From contig JAKUHH010000208.1 in NCBI GenBank assembly GCA_022701365.1, positions 1-33,116 of the forward strand: a stretch of DNA of 33,116 nt, given 5' to 3'. The notes under the pieces were generated by a model. The model was not told the DNA's origin and ran no database searches. It saw nothing but the letters and a program-made list of their open reading frames with translations. The translations under genes were made by a program, and so were the position numbers. The DNA comes from Mycocentrospora acerina (taxonomy: Eukaryota; Ascomycota; Dothideomycetes; Pleosporales). Positions 1 to 12,200 of the stretch are shown one piece after another (the first letter of the stretch is position 1; the number at the start of each line of letters is the position of its first letter).

Positions 1-1
1 T

Positions 2-1243
2 GCTATAAGCGAGGTAAGCCACGTTGACTGTGCACGTGCTTAGTCGTTACATATAGAAGAGATAAAGGCTAAGTACAGTATCTGTAATAAGGACGTCTAT
101 AACTTTAACAAGGCAGGCTTTATAATAGGCAAGATTATAACTTAGCTTGTTATAACAGAGTTAGAGAGAAAAGGCAGGCTAAAGGCTATCTAGCTAGGTA
201 ATTATAAGTAGGTAACAGCAATTGCTGCAATTAACGCTGCTAGCTAGTTAGTCCTGCTGTTCCTTATCTTTGCTAGCTAGTATTACTTATCTGCTTAGTA
301 TAAAGAGAAGGATATCCTACATAACTAGGCAATTACAGTTAGTAACAATAGCTAGACAAATAATAAGCTAGGAGTTAAGTAGTTAAAGCACTTTAACGCT
401 TATATAAAGAGTTGTGTTATTAGTATACATTACCTGCTTATCTTTAATAGCTATAAGAGCTACTACTTACTTAAGTTTTAAGAGCTTTACAAGGAGAACA
501 ACATCTACATGCTTTGTATGCTACCTTACTTATCTTACCTGCTGTAGCTACTTAATGTTAGCTGCTTCTTACTATTAAAGCGTGTGTACAGCTGTAAAGT
601 TAAGAGCCTAATCTGCTACTAAATTAACTACATTATAAAGCTTAAGTTCTTGCTAGCCTTTAAAGCTGCATTTAATTAATTATTTACATTAGCAAATATA
701 TGCTTAGCCTTTTAAGGCGCAGGCCTTATGCCTCTCTAGCTAGACATTGTTCTGTTAAAGCTTAATGTGCAGCTCTGTACACCTACTCCTCTAGCTGCTC
801 TTGCAGAGGCTCTCTAAGAGGCTTATACACTAAGCAATGTTTATAAGCTTAAGGCTTAATTAATATTAATATATAATTACATTTAGCAGCACAAGAGTTT
901 ATTACTAGCCTTAATTATTAAGGCAATTAATTAGCTAAAGAAGAGGGCTAAGGTAATAATGCTCTCTGCTAAGCTAATGCGTAATTAGATTGCCTGCCTT
1001 AAAAGAGCTAATAAGGCAGCGTTAGTGCGTAAACAGCATAAAAAAAAGCGTGTACACAAGTAAAGAGTGTTAACAAAGAGAGCTAGAGAGGATCTACTTG
1101 CTTAATAAGAGGCTAATTAGCAGATTGCTTATAAAGAGCATTAAGGAGGAGAGTAATCTAGCTACAGCTGCTAGGCTCTCGCGCGCTGCACAAGGTGTAG
1201 AGAGACTAGCTATAACTTACGTACGTGCAAAAAGGATACCTAG
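2..1243 (+). pseudogene. RIP-inactivated pogo/Tigger-like DDE transposase (5' end outside window)
   Basis: One frame (starting at base 2) reads through the whole element despite about twenty stops and still resembles fungal DDE_1 transposases, which cut and paste DNA using three acidic residues. The first motif (expected YNFDETGF) reads YNFNKAGF at 98-121. The second (expected DGHxSH) reads NSYKSY near 446. The third (expected LQPLDVGCF) has Asn at 554-556. Thus all three catalytic Asp codons have become AAT/AAC by G-to-A. Most stops sit where the family has Trp or Gln, as expected from TGG-to-TAG or CAA/CAG-to-TAA/TAG. A terminal zinc knuckle keeps the C-x2-C-x4-H-x4-C spacing (1187-1228), but its His is Tyr (1211-1213). 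The frame ends at a TAG at 1241. The N-terminal DNA-binding half lies left of the window. The family is clear; the exact element is not named. Confidence 0.88.
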
Positions 1244-1335
1244 AGTACTACTTAATCTACTCTGTAATTATCTATATATTATATTATTACATTGTTAAGA
1301 TATATGTTTATAGAGGTGCGCAAAGTTAGTAGGGT

Positions 1336-1368
1336 GGCTCACTCGCTTGTACGGCTCACTCGCTTGTA
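1336..1368. repeat. Tandem 16-bp repeat, possible 3' terminal repeat of the transposon
   Basis: GGCTCACTCGCTTGTA occurs twice, at 1336-1351 and 1353-1368, with a 17-bp period, about 90 bp after the transposase frame ends. Each copy ends in TA, the dinucleotide that pogo elements duplicate on insertion, so this may be the 3' terminal inverted repeat. The 5' partner would lie left of the window and cannot be checked here. Confidence 0.55.
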
Positions 1369-3490
1369 AACTACGTTATTGTATTCAGAAAGGTCAGAGC
1401 GAAAGCGCCAGAAACCGTGTGCCTGAGTAATCATGTTATCAGCTTTTCAACATAGCCGAGGTACTTTGCTCAGTTGGGTATTTGCCAAGACAGCCATCTG
1501 AAGCGCAAACGCTAGTTATCGCGCAACATTCTCCTCATGCTTTTCTGTCGGTTGGATACAACCCTCAAGCGTCCTGTATACCACGTCCTTGGGTTAGAAT
1601 TTAAAGCTAACAGTGCGCGCAGCAGAAGTACATATTCAATACAGTGTATAAATGGCACATGTGGGGTTGGCAGAGTGGGCAGCAAGCAAGTCAATCTGAG
1701 CCTTGACTTTAAGTGCTAGTCTAGATGGGTAGGAGTTAAACCTATGCAGGTAACTGCTAGACTCAATGGGGAAATCAAACAAGTCAATCTGAGGTTGTTA
1801 GCCCCACTTACTTGATTAATGACAACTCTGGGAGTTGCGGTGTTGCAGGACCAGGCAAAGGGCCTACTGGAATTTGGAATGGAGAAGACCAACAAAGCCT
1901 AGGAAATACTTAATAGATGGTTATAAACACAACAGTCCTTAACGTCCTCTTCAGTACCTCTCTAAAGTTGGGTCCCCAATATAGCGTACAGGCTAGTAGC
2001 CTTAGCAGCACTCAGTATTCACCATGACGTGCGCATGGAGTCCTATCGTCTGCTTGTTCGCGGCGCGGTATCGACGTCCTTGGGTTGCTACAATACCACG
2101 TTCATCATTTGTCTGAGCTAGTAGTCGTCCTTTTTGATACCAGGTGTATGTAAATAGCGACGATTAGGCATCATGTCTGGAGGAGCTATCAAAGTAAGCT
2201 TAGAGGTGTGGTTCACAGATCTAACATGTGAGCGAACAAAATAGCCAATCTTCAGGCTGCTATAGCTGAGAGGTTGACAGTATACTGATAAACAGTTAAC
2301 TGCGACCATTGACATCATAAATCAACAGACAAATCTAAGGTCAGAAAACCTCAACTTGATTTTTAACATGATATTCCAGTTTTTTCTAAACAATTGATGA
2401 TTCTTAAGGTAGATTTCTTTCTAATCACATTGTTTACTTACTTTAGATGCTTGTCATTAATTCTACAGAAATCGTACAGCGTGATCGGTCAGAAGTCTTC
2501 ATTTATGTTGAGGCTAAATCATAATGAAGTTGTTACTGTCAGTGAATTTGAAATGTGATGGTTTACAAGCATGATTTGCTATCTTAAAAGAAAGCTTAAA
2601 TGTTATGAAATTAATTCTATGTCAAACTCCTATGTATCTTTCTATCTAATAAATAATGGTACAAGGCGACAATATTACCAACCTATGTTACCAACGGATA
2701 CAACATGATTTTCATCTGTTGGCGAGACTCTTAGTGGCCTGAAATAAAGCTTAAAAATGTTTTCATGCGATGCTTAGGACCAGTTTTAATGAACTGATAA
2801 TTTAGTCTACATTTTCCAGCCTAGACTTTAACAGGTAGATAGCACAGATGAAAGTAAATTACTCTTAGTTTCAGTTCTTGTAAAGTTTATCTCTTCTCAT
2901 AACATTTCATAGCAGTCTGAGAATTTTCAACTTCACACTTCAAATTTTGAGATTGTGGCTAGATCAGACAGGATTGATTGTGGATAATTCTAGAAGCTTG
3001 AGAAATAGGCGAGTGCTCGACGTTTTTGATTGACGACACTAAAAGAATAGCAAGAGTGGACATGTTTATGTTCAGAGTCTAAAAGAACAAATCTAAAGGT
3101 CTTCGCAGTAGTCAGCCGACAAGTGTGAACTCTGATAGAAGAACATTCTGTAAAAAAGCCAGAAAATATATCAGATGCAATCAGACACCTTATTTCTACT
3201 GGCTGTATGCCCGATTTTGCTGACCTTGCTAATTCAGAAGTCTATGCTGCAACCATGCTGAGCAATGTTAGGATGTATGTTTAATCATTAAATCACGTGA
3301 GGTATGCTTGTGCAAGTCTCCGAATCTTCAATTGATCTATTAGACTTGTATGGATACAGTGTTACCCTTGAACCGGGTTTTGAAAACGCGTTTGGCACAT
3401 TGATATTTTGTTGCGAGAATGTGAAAGTAACTGATGTATTTTGCATGTCATGATCATCTGCAGGCTTTATTAAGGCCTAGGTTGTAAGTA
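1369..3490. other. Gene-free, degenerate sequence
   Basis: No gene is supported. Short ORFs of 60-66 codons exist on both strands (for example 1512-1719 and 2118-2318) but none resembles a family I know. The 13-mer ACGTCCTTGGGTT occurs at 1583-1595 and 2074-2086. The rest is AT-rich with stops in all frames and may be old transposon debris. Confidence 0.5.
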
Positions 3491-4417
3491 AACATTTGAA
3501 GAGTGTTCTCAAAACCTCGTTCTGTAGGCTGTTATTGGCTGTTTCAATCAAGGAGGCCCCCTTTTGCAACGGCGGATGCGTATCCGCTATCCCGTGCCGC
3601 ATTCACCTTAATCACGCGCCTTCATTCGGCCGCTCAACCTCCACAAATAGCCCTCCAGTCTTTCAATCCTGCAGTTCCTGTACAGCTATGCATCTGCTGA
3701 AAAGCACATACAACGCCCTCTTCTTACACTTGTTATGGAGATTTTAAGAAATGAGGTGGCAGGAGGTAATTTGTTGCACTCTGAAAGCGTTGAAATGAAG
3801 CCTGTTGCATTGATTAAAAGATTTACGAGTGCCTTTGAGTTCCACTTTTTAAGCAATTACTTGCAAGTTTTCTCGCTGGCGCATTACATGTTTTCGTCTC
3901 GAACAACAGCGTTATTCAACGCCAGTACAGCTGCACCTGCGAAGTAAAAGGCAAAGCTTATCCGGGTTTATTAGTGTGCAGGGTGCATGAAGCCACAGCA
4001 TAAATTAGGCTACAAGGCACTGCAGCCGTGTGGTGCTTGTGCACATCCTCGAAGGCAAACCTTTTAGGCAATTTCTGAGGCTACTGCTGCATAAGTAATA
4101 TATTGGGAGGACTCTCGATGAGTCAATCACCGAAGAGGCTTGACCTGCTTGATATTCTGATTGGCCAGCAGATATGCTCGCGATGCTCGTCGAAGGTGCA
4201 AGAATACGACCAGAGATACTATCTTTGGCGCAGCAATAGCCTGCATGTGCATGGGGCTTCTGACGCTGAGTACATAAGTTGCTTGATAGACACATTGTTT
4301 TACTTCTTATCGCTAATATCATCTTCGCGCACTTTTTTAATATATACCTGGCCATTTTTCCGTTAATAGACTACTCTCCCTAGTAGAAGATTGTTTCTAT
4401 CAAAGTACTCCTGCCAC
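3491..4417. other. Short unsupported ORFs, no recognisable gene
   Basis: Plus-strand ORFs at 3496-3747, 3735-3947 and 4103-4366 and a minus ORF at 4005-4355 overlap one another. None carries a known motif, and I could not join them with a phase-consistent intron. Coding use of part of this stretch, for instance as upstream exons of the gene at 4418, cannot be excluded. Confidence 0.35.
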
Positions 4418-5473
4418 ATGGACAAAACCGACGGCTTTGTCTGCGTAGGAGATGACTTATCAGCTATTTCTGTGTCGCCTGGACAGCAGAAGTCATGGAT
4501 GGGAGAAGACTTGGATTTTGAGTTCTCAGAAGAAATGGAAATGATACTTTTACAACGACGAAGCCAATCAATACCACCGCCTCCACCGCCTCCACCGCCT
4601 CCCCCACCACCACCACCACAATCTGTATGTTACTTGTTACTATAAGGCTTGAGCCGCTCTAACTGCTAAAAGTTTCATTTTCCAGCAATGTCTGCTGGGA
4701 ATTCCATGGCATCACCAAATGCGCAAATACCTACAGCAGACTGGGTGCAGAGACCTGAGCAGTTCATCCGAGTCCGCAACAACAATGAAACCTACTTAGA
4801 TCTCAGCAGAACGATTTACATCGCTCCCTATCAACGCGAGGTTTTTTTAACTCTACAGAACGCAAACACCATAGACCTCCAGCAGCACAGATGGCTTCTC
4901 CAGTACGGCATCACAGGGTTGTGGTATGAGAAACCGACCGACGGTCAGATGATGCAGCTCTGTTTGTCTAAACAGAAAGGCTCTAAATCCCCAGAGTTGA
5001 CCCCTATATCAGATCCCATACTATCTTCTGACTCTTTGCCTGAGGTTTCGGTGTCCGCTGCGCTTACAACATCAATTGATTACAAATACGACAATCGCAC
5101 ATCTGCGAATAGATTTGAGAAGAGTTCCACCTCAAGAGGACGGCGTGAAAGATGCGGACCTGAAAACTCTTATGCTACTTCGTTTGTGTATTATTTGGTG
5201 CTTGCTTCTAAGCAGACACATATCACCAATGCCGGCCCTGCAAAGTCCAGTGGTAAAGATATCTATAAGCTCGTCGTAAGTAGAAGTCGGGAGGGTGCTA
5301 TTGCAAAAGTATTTCGAGCAGCTGGCCACGATGGTTGCAGCATTATCTTCAGTTGTGTGATGAAACATGGCCAACACAGCCTCTCATCAACTACGACCAC
5401 GAAAAGAGTAGACGACTTACATGCACTGGCAGTTGGATCTGATGAGGAAAACGTTGTGAAGTTGTTATACTGA
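4418..5473 (+). CDS. Hypothetical polyproline protein, probably two exons
   Basis: The first ORF starts at ATG 4418 and encodes an acidic stretch followed by fifteen prolines (4574-4618). The second starts at ATG 4688 in the same frame and encodes 261 residues with a Trp/Tyr-rich N-terminal part (roughly residues 17-95) and a Ser/Thr-rich remainder. A good intron lies between them: GTATGT at 4625, CTAAC branch site near 4659, CAG ending at 4685. Its 61-nt length would change the frame. The weak GTTACT donors at 4629 or 4635 would keep it. So either a poor donor is used, the two ORFs are separate, or a small indel has broken the gene. I do not recognise the family. Polyproline runs often bind SH3, WW or profilin partners, but no such role can be assigned here. 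The C-terminal 100 residues are less convincing as coding. Confidence 0.45.
4574..4618 (+). repeat. CCN microsatellite encoding polyproline
   Basis: Fifteen consecutive proline codons made of CCA, CCG, CCT and CCC. The mixed third positions argue for selection on the proline run rather than a young, pure slippage tract. Confidence 0.85.
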
Positions 5474-5540
5474 AACTTGTGTTTCTAAGATTACTTCAGT
5501 CGATTGCAGAGAAAGAGAGGAAAGGAATGTTTGCGAGAGA

Positions 5541-5895
5541 CTACATTGGAGACTGTTTTTGAAGACACAATTCTATTTCCTTCCGCGCCTTGGCTTCCAA
5601 CTGAACTTGAGTTTCCACGTTGTCGATCGGACACAAATGTTCGAGCTGTGCTGTGGTTTGCTCCAAGCTGTGCCCATATCTCTTCATAGTCAGCTCAGAC
5701 ACAATGAGTATATGGTACAACATAGTGATAGCGACATTTCCATTGCCATGTCTTTCCTAAGAACCTATTTGTTTCGTGTTTTTCTAGTGTGTGAAGGTTC
5801 ATTCCCGCAACAAGGTGTTCATTAAGATGCATTGTGTCAGAATTGCTCCGCCTAAAACGAAGCCACTGACGCCTGTATTCATCACTAATCGGCAT
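5541..5895 (-). CDS. Possible small spliced hypothetical protein
   Basis: On the minus strand, an ORF from ATG 5895 (59 codons) can be joined in phase to a second ORF ending at 5541 (47 codons including stop) by removing 5682-5718. That interval has a GTACCA donor, a GCTGAC branch-like site and an AAG acceptor. The second exon encodes a charged, Leu/Gln/Glu-rich helix-like segment. The 37-nt intron is shorter than every other intron inferred in this window (46-83 nt), and no family is recognised, so this is only a candidate. The plus strand here also holds overlapping short ORFs of no better quality. Confidence 0.2.
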
Positions 5896-6108
5896 TCACT
5901 TCTACAGTGTTCCGAGTATAATTTGAGAAAGAACTAGGTCATCAGATCTACAGATGGACAAGAATATTGACAGAACAGCACGATTGATCGTAGAGTGACA
6001 CATCTGTTGCTGAAGCGTTCAGTATTTTTCAAAACAGAACGGCTGAACTAGATGATGGTGTAGGTGTAACTTTAATGAATTCTTAGCAATCGTACTGTTA
6101 GACATACA

Positions 6109-7029
6109 AGACGAATGGACCAAATCTGGATGTGCATTGACAGCACCTCAGTCATATGGGGCCTGCGCGGGAATGCCCCGCACTCATCGCAATGGGCCTT
6201 CCTGCAATACCACGCTGCTATAGACACCCTAAACATCAAGGTTAAATGGGGACCAGGGCATCAAGACATAAGAGGCAATGAAGAAGCTGACAGGTTGGCG
6301 GACTACGAAGCTAGAAACCCAAGCCCGCCCTATGGTCTAGCGGACCAACCAACTATTACTAGCGCCCGATCGCAGGCAAGACAGTACACTAGGCTTCCAC
6401 AAAAGAAATGGTGGGAGGAAAAGTCTGCACGACTGTCCTCCTGATACAAGCAGTGGAACCTACCATACAAACCCCTAGACGAGCCCCTGAGCCTGACACT
6501 CAGCCGTCCTGTCCTTGCAAGACTAATTGCAGTAAGAACAATGCACGGAGACTTCCAATGGTACCACCGCAAATTCAAGCACGAGGATGCTGTCACTCTC
6601 TGCGCATGTGGACGACCAAAGGCACCAGACCACCTTGTACACTGTCAAAGGGCTGCTAGGCTCATCAATCAGTGGCTGCTACAGCCACCAGCACCACCTG
6701 AAACAGACCAGAAGAAGAGGAGATACCTGGCAGCCTTACTAGACAGCCCAGAGGACTTCCAGCACTTCCTACACATTACGGGCATATTCGGCTATCTAGA
6801 CTTGTACGGCCCCAGCCCAAAAGATCTAATACATAAGAGCACCTTAGGCACTCATTTCTATCGTAAACTCACGCAGCAACACGCCGCTGTGAACCCCATT
6901 TCCTTTGTTGCCTCTCTTTCCCTCGCCGCCACTACTAGCTGCCCTTCACACAAGAACGGCAATATGACAGAAACGCAAAATGCCCCTAACCGGCGAGGGA
7001 TGGACGGCACGAAGGACCAGAAAGCCTAA
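6109..7029 (+). pseudogene. 5'-truncated Tad-type LINE: RNase H end of ORF2
   Basis: A single frame from about 6115 to 7029 encodes the C-terminal RNase H part of a fungal non-LTR retrotransposon. The core shows CIDSTSV (the second acidic residue of RNase H) and GPGHQDIRGNEEAD, the His/Asp end of the fold. A cysteine/histidine stretch near 6595-6640 (CACGRPKAPDHLVHC) follows, as is common after RNase H in these elements. The reverse transcriptase, endonuclease and first RNase H Asp are absent, so the copy is 5' truncated, the usual product of incomplete target-primed reverse transcription. One in-frame TGA at 6442-6444 splits it, best explained by CGA-to-TGA. The frame ends in a TAA at 7027-7029. 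It is much less mutated than the pogo copy, so it is younger or was too short for efficient RIP. Confidence 0.85.
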
Positions 7030-7155
7030 CAAGCAAATCTGGAACAATATACAGAATAGGTAACTAAGGCGGTGAGAAATCATGTACATTATAGCCCTAG
7101 CTTAGCCCGTCTTCATGCCCCATGGGAGGCTACCAAACGATGTTAAACCACCTCG

Positions 7156-7170
7156 ATCAATCAATCAATT
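7156..7170 (+). repeat. ATCA-repeat tail of the LINE
   Basis: The stretch ATCAATCAATCAATT lies 127 bp after the LINE stop codon. Short tandem tails of this kind mark the 3' end of many fungal LINEs, so I place the element boundary here. I found no convincing target-site duplication. Confidence 0.55.
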
Positions 7171-9264
7171 AACACACCTGGCACGCCTTTTTTTCTTTTT
7201 TAACCTAAAATTCATCTTTAAAAATAAGGCAGTGATTCTTGTTTCATTTTTGTCTTTTGCCCTACTTACCTCACAAGATTTAAACCGCAGCTCCCTGTCA
7301 GGCTACGAGAACAGTCTTATATCAGTCTAGAAAAATAATTGGAAACAACTTAAAACAACTCTACCTACACATTGGGTAAGACTACTACAAGGAACAAAAT
7401 ACTTAAGATGTTTTTACTAGTCCTATTTTGTAATGACAAGAAAGCATCAATAGAGGCTACTAGACTGTTTGTTTAGTTCAGTTTTGTTCTTGTAAGCATA
7501 GTTTAATAACCTTTTGTACTCCTGCAACCCTAAAATGTCAGGAACTTCTTTGCTCTAAAATCAACACGTCGCTAGCGCAAAACATAAAGAAAGCTACATT
7601 TTGTAAGTTGATAACTTTGTAGTGTTATTTAGACAGATATGTGTAAAACCGTTTGAGGCCACCTTACTTCCTAATGCGATCTTTACTAGAAACAGAGGAA
7701 TTTCGCTTCGACTTAACCAGAATACTTGTAACTAAAGCATTTAGTAAAGAAAAGTGCCTAATTTCTTAACTAATGTTGGATATAATACTTTATTCATCAA
7801 TTTAATCATGGACCTGAAAGAGGAGGAAGCGCGGTGTTTAATCAACTTTTTAACTTTTGTTCTCAGGTCAATTTGTATCTATAAATTAACAACGCTGTAA
7901 GTAGGTTTTGTGACTGCTTTGCAAAAAAACTAAATAAGCTTTGTAATTCAATATTAGAAAGTTTGAGATGTCTGGTTCAATACACAATCTTTTACTGCAA
8001 CAGCAAAAAGTAGAAAGTAAAACGCTTGCGTGTGGTCATGCGGTGCGTTGAATACCTCATAGTATCATGGAAACGTGCATTCTCCAAGCCTCTGCGTCAA
8101 CCATAATCACGAGCCTCCCAAAATCCACACATACGCGCGCAAACCGAGTGACTCCAAGCCTCTCGCCGTACTGGTAGAGCCACGTTATCGTTTGGTGAAA
8201 CTGGAAGGCGACAGAGTGTAGTGATAGGCTCCGCAAGGAACAGCAGGTTCGTCCAACAACTCCGCACAAAGTGGGGATTATTCTAAGATCCTTACTAATA
8301 AGAATAGTGAATGCTTGCGAGGAATCGCCTACAAGCAGCTGATGAATAAGAAGTAGACTCAGTAACATTATCGCGCCAGTTAGCGTGATCGGTTTGAGTG
8401 TCCCGCAATGCTGCTAGCTCCTGCGTCGTCTTAGGCTGTGCTCAGCGTGCATATGCGCTAACACTAGCGGGACGACAGTCGTCCCGACTGATGTAGTTAG
8501 TACCGTAAAGCAAGGACACTTTGTCTGAGAAACCTCGTCCACTTCTGGAAACACTAGTAGGGATAGCTAATGAACTAGTTTGTGGGCCTAATTGATACCC
8601 CAACACAATCAGGGCCCGCTTAAATTCTAAGAAGAAACGTGATTAGCCACACTGCGTTATAGTCTTGTACTGCTACGCATGATAAGACTTCTCGGGAACC
8701 TCCACAAGCGTTTTCACAAACGGACGAAGTTTTATGGTAACCACATCACTTGAAATTGCCGTCCCTCAGAACACAAAGATCCTTAGAGAGGGCTTTGTTC
8801 CACTAAGACGTAGCATATCATTCGTCTAAAAGGACAGGGGCAAGCGCATGAATAGACAGGTTAGAATTCGTCTGCGCAGGTGTTTTGCACAAAATGACAA
8901 GGAACTGCGAATGCAAGCAATCAAGCCTGACTTTGTCTTGTTAGAGGTTAGGACAACGCAATACGATATGATGGATCAGTGTAAGTCAAATAGAGGTTTA
9001 GCTGCTTGACGTATACTGCTACAATCGTTGCAGTTAAGGCGTGTGTGTAATCCCACCGCTTATTGTAAGTCCCGGCAAGCAAATACGCCTCATCCTGCAC
9101 CTTGAAGATGACATGTTTTTCTTCAGATGAAACTCAGTGTTCCTTGTTAAAACGGTAGAATTCCGGGGGCTACTTAATGTGATTGAAATTCCCCATTGTT
9201 CTAGTGACTACACATGTTCTCCGTCTTTTATTAGTTTGCAAATAACTGCAGCCTCCTTGAATTA
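7171..9264. other. AT-rich intergenic region
   Basis: Apart from a weak minus-strand ORF at 8057-8368, I see nothing coding. The last few hundred bases would hold the promoter of the regulator starting at 9265, but I find no distinctive operator. No tRNA or rRNA signature was noticed. Confidence 0.5.
8057..8368 (-). CDS. Weak hypothetical ORF with hydrophobic N-terminus
   Basis: A 103-codon ORF from ATG 8368. The first 20 residues are Leu-rich and end in a small-residue stretch, so they could act as a signal peptide. The remainder contains four Cys and no motif I recognise. No intron or neighbour supports it, and an ORF of this length can arise by chance in an otherwise gene-free 2-kb stretch. 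Confidence 0.2.
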   Translation of the reverse strand: MLLSLLLIHQLLVGDSSQAFTILISKDLRIIPTLCGVVGRTCCSLRSLSLHSVAFQFHQTITWLYQYGERLGVTRFARVCVDFGRLVIMVDAEAWRMHVSMIL

Positions 9265-12200
9265 ATGAATGTACCGTTTCCTAGCTATGGCTACGACTAC
9301 GTCACCAACTCGCGTCCTTTGGAGAACAACGATCATGTCGAGAACAGCAACAATAATTATGCTCAAGACATCTACAACCCTGCTCATCTATCTTTCCTAT
9401 TCAATGGCCAGCCTGTTAACGTGACCGGAGATGAGCAGTCCACGCACTTGACTTTAAGTTCGAAAATAAGGCGAAAGGTTCCTCGCGCTAAACAGGCTTG
9501 TATTGAATGCTGTATGCGCAAGCGGAAGTGTGATGAAGGCAGACCCTGCCAGTTCTGCAAAGAATCTAACCTTATATGCGAATACGAAGACGTTCCGATA
9601 CAGAGGTAAGTGGCGCTCTCGTTTTATAGCGACTTAATAGTAATGTTCTGTAGAAAAGACGAAAGTATAGCGCAGCTCTAAGAAAGTATCAACGACATAG
9701 GTAGTATTTTTAAGGAATTTAAAACCAAGTTTGTCCTATGGAGTCAGAGTGTTGAGAGCAGGATCCCTCCAGTACAAACGCATCAACAAGCTCCAAACTC
9801 ATCAACCTGGTCTATGTCAACAACGCAACGACAAGATCGAAACACAAGAGTGGGTAATATGACGATGGAATCTTCCGTTATTACATGCTACTCAATGTGG
9901 CCTGGGGCTACCCAAGATTCTACTATGGATAGATACGAACCGACACCGGCTTCTCCACAACAACCAGCAACTCGGACCAATAGCGTGGGGAGCGATGGTA
10001 TTTCTGTCGATTCAAGGGAAAGGAGTGGTCTCCAGAGCGATCATACAACTCCTGCTCACAAGCTGGCAGAGGAGTGGCCGTCTACGAACGTCTTTTTCAA
10101 GGATATCGACTACCTCGACAGCTTGGTCGAGAATGGCTACGAGCTATCAGACTATCCTATGCAACTTGAAAAAAACCGCGGCCTTATCCGGGTTTGGGGT
10201 GTTGGAGAAGGACAAGACCTGAACGATGGAGCGCAGGGTCCTAGAAGCCCAGAAAGCAGCAATTTAGATGCGCCTTTTCCGGTGCCTGGCAAGGAAGGTC
10301 CGTGTGGCTGCCCTCCCATTGATCATTCCAGCACAAGTACAGCAAACGGCGACGTACCGCGCGATCACTCGAGATACGACAGTAGGCTCAGTCCAGACGG
10401 ATGGCTTGACTTTTGTTCTCGCACCCTCTAGAAACTGTACGACTCTTACATCGCAAAGATGCACATTCTACAGCCATTCCTGAACTGTAGCAAACTACGC
10501 AAAATGATATAAGACTTTAGCGAGCAGTACAGTCCTGATATTTGGAGAGCAAGCACCACATCACCTGCTACCCGCCAGGTAAACCCTGGCGTGAAGAGAA
10601 AGTGATCAAAAAGCGTATTCAACAACTCTTCCATGCGAAAATATACCATTGAACGTTCTCTCCGTAACGCTATTGTTCTGCTAGTTCTTGCGCTTGGGAA
10701 GGTTTGCGCACATAACAGAGCGCTGCCTGCGCCTTAAAGCGATAAAGATTCCTCTACTTCTAATAGTGCAGGGAGTTCTGCCTGGGACTACTGGCGTACC
10801 AACAGGAGATCCGTGAGCGAGACATCAGACGACGACCGCCCACGTAATATTGACACTTTGCCTGGTATGGCGTACTATGCCTACGCAACCGATATTCTTA
10901 GTAATCAGCAAGGAGGTAATACCATAGCACATGCGCAAGCCATGATTCTTGCTGCTTTATATTTAAGTCAATACGCCAGAGTTTTAGAGAGTTGGGGATA
11001 GATCAACATTGCTTGCCGTATAACCTTAGTACTCATCAAAGCGTAAGTCTGCTGCGCATAAGCTTTATTGTAAACGTACTGACCCGTCTTCTATAGTGAC
11101 TATCACAAGCTTCATCGTGATTTCCATTCTGGTTTTGACCAGGTTGAAAACAAAAAGTCGCTGCCTCTCAAAGAACATTGTAGACTCAACTTGATCATGC
11201 GTGTCTACTGGACATGTCTCCAACTAGAATCGTCAGTCCCACCTCCTCCTGTTGAAACCACCTACTAATCTCTTGCTACAGAGATATTCTCGCTGAAATG
11301 AGTAATCTGCCAGCTAGCGAGTTGTCTATGCATCAGGACGATATTATGTACCCAGACGAAAACTACGACGATGTTTTTGTTGAGAATGGCAAAGACAGGC
11401 GCGCTGTAGACCCTATGCTCATACCTATGCACATACCTATGCTCATATTCTCAAGCCAGAGTTAGCTACGTGTTACCCTAAACAAGGCACATAACACTCT
11501 TTATGGGGCTGGTGAGTGGATTGGATATTGTCTACAGATCCGAAGCTGACACAGTATAGGCAGGCGCAATGGCTTAGACATCGCCTACGTCAATAGAGTC
11601 ATTAAGTATGCTAAAAGTCACCTCAGAGTTCTGAAAAACTGGCAAGCAGCGTTACCACCCACCTTGGCTTGGTCAGACAACGATCCTCCGGCAACTGACC
11701 TCAATATTGCACGTCTAAGAGCTAAATACTACAGAGGGCTATACATGATTTTGCGTCCCTATCTATGGCTTGCAGTTTATACTGCAGAGCTTCCACCGGC
11801 AAGCAGGTTGTTGTCCTCTGAGCAGAATTTGCCGGCACCAGACTCAGTCGCTTCGTATACCAGCAGAGGCATGCGCTCGGTTGAATTGTCAGAGATTCAA
11901 CAGAGTATCATCGCAGTCGCTGCGCAGTGCATCCAGTGCGCTATTCAAAGTACGATTGCCTTCGACCGGGTCAGGGCAGCTCCTGATAGTCCATACAAAG
12001 GCTTCAGGAGCACTCGTAAGGGTAGACTCGTAGTAACGAATATATTCGGCACGCTGCATGCGTAAGTCTTGATACCCAGCAGCATGAAATCAGCACGGCT
12101 TTACTAACTAGTTCAAGACAATTTAGGAATATCCTCGTCCTCGCGGCAGTCTACAAGTCGAATCTTCGCAACCATTTGCCTCACCAAGCACTGCTTACAA

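Noticed and set aside
1098..1298. A 66-codon ORF at the end of the transposon
   Set aside because: It is a shadow frame; the transposase frame through the same bases carries the zinc knuckle.
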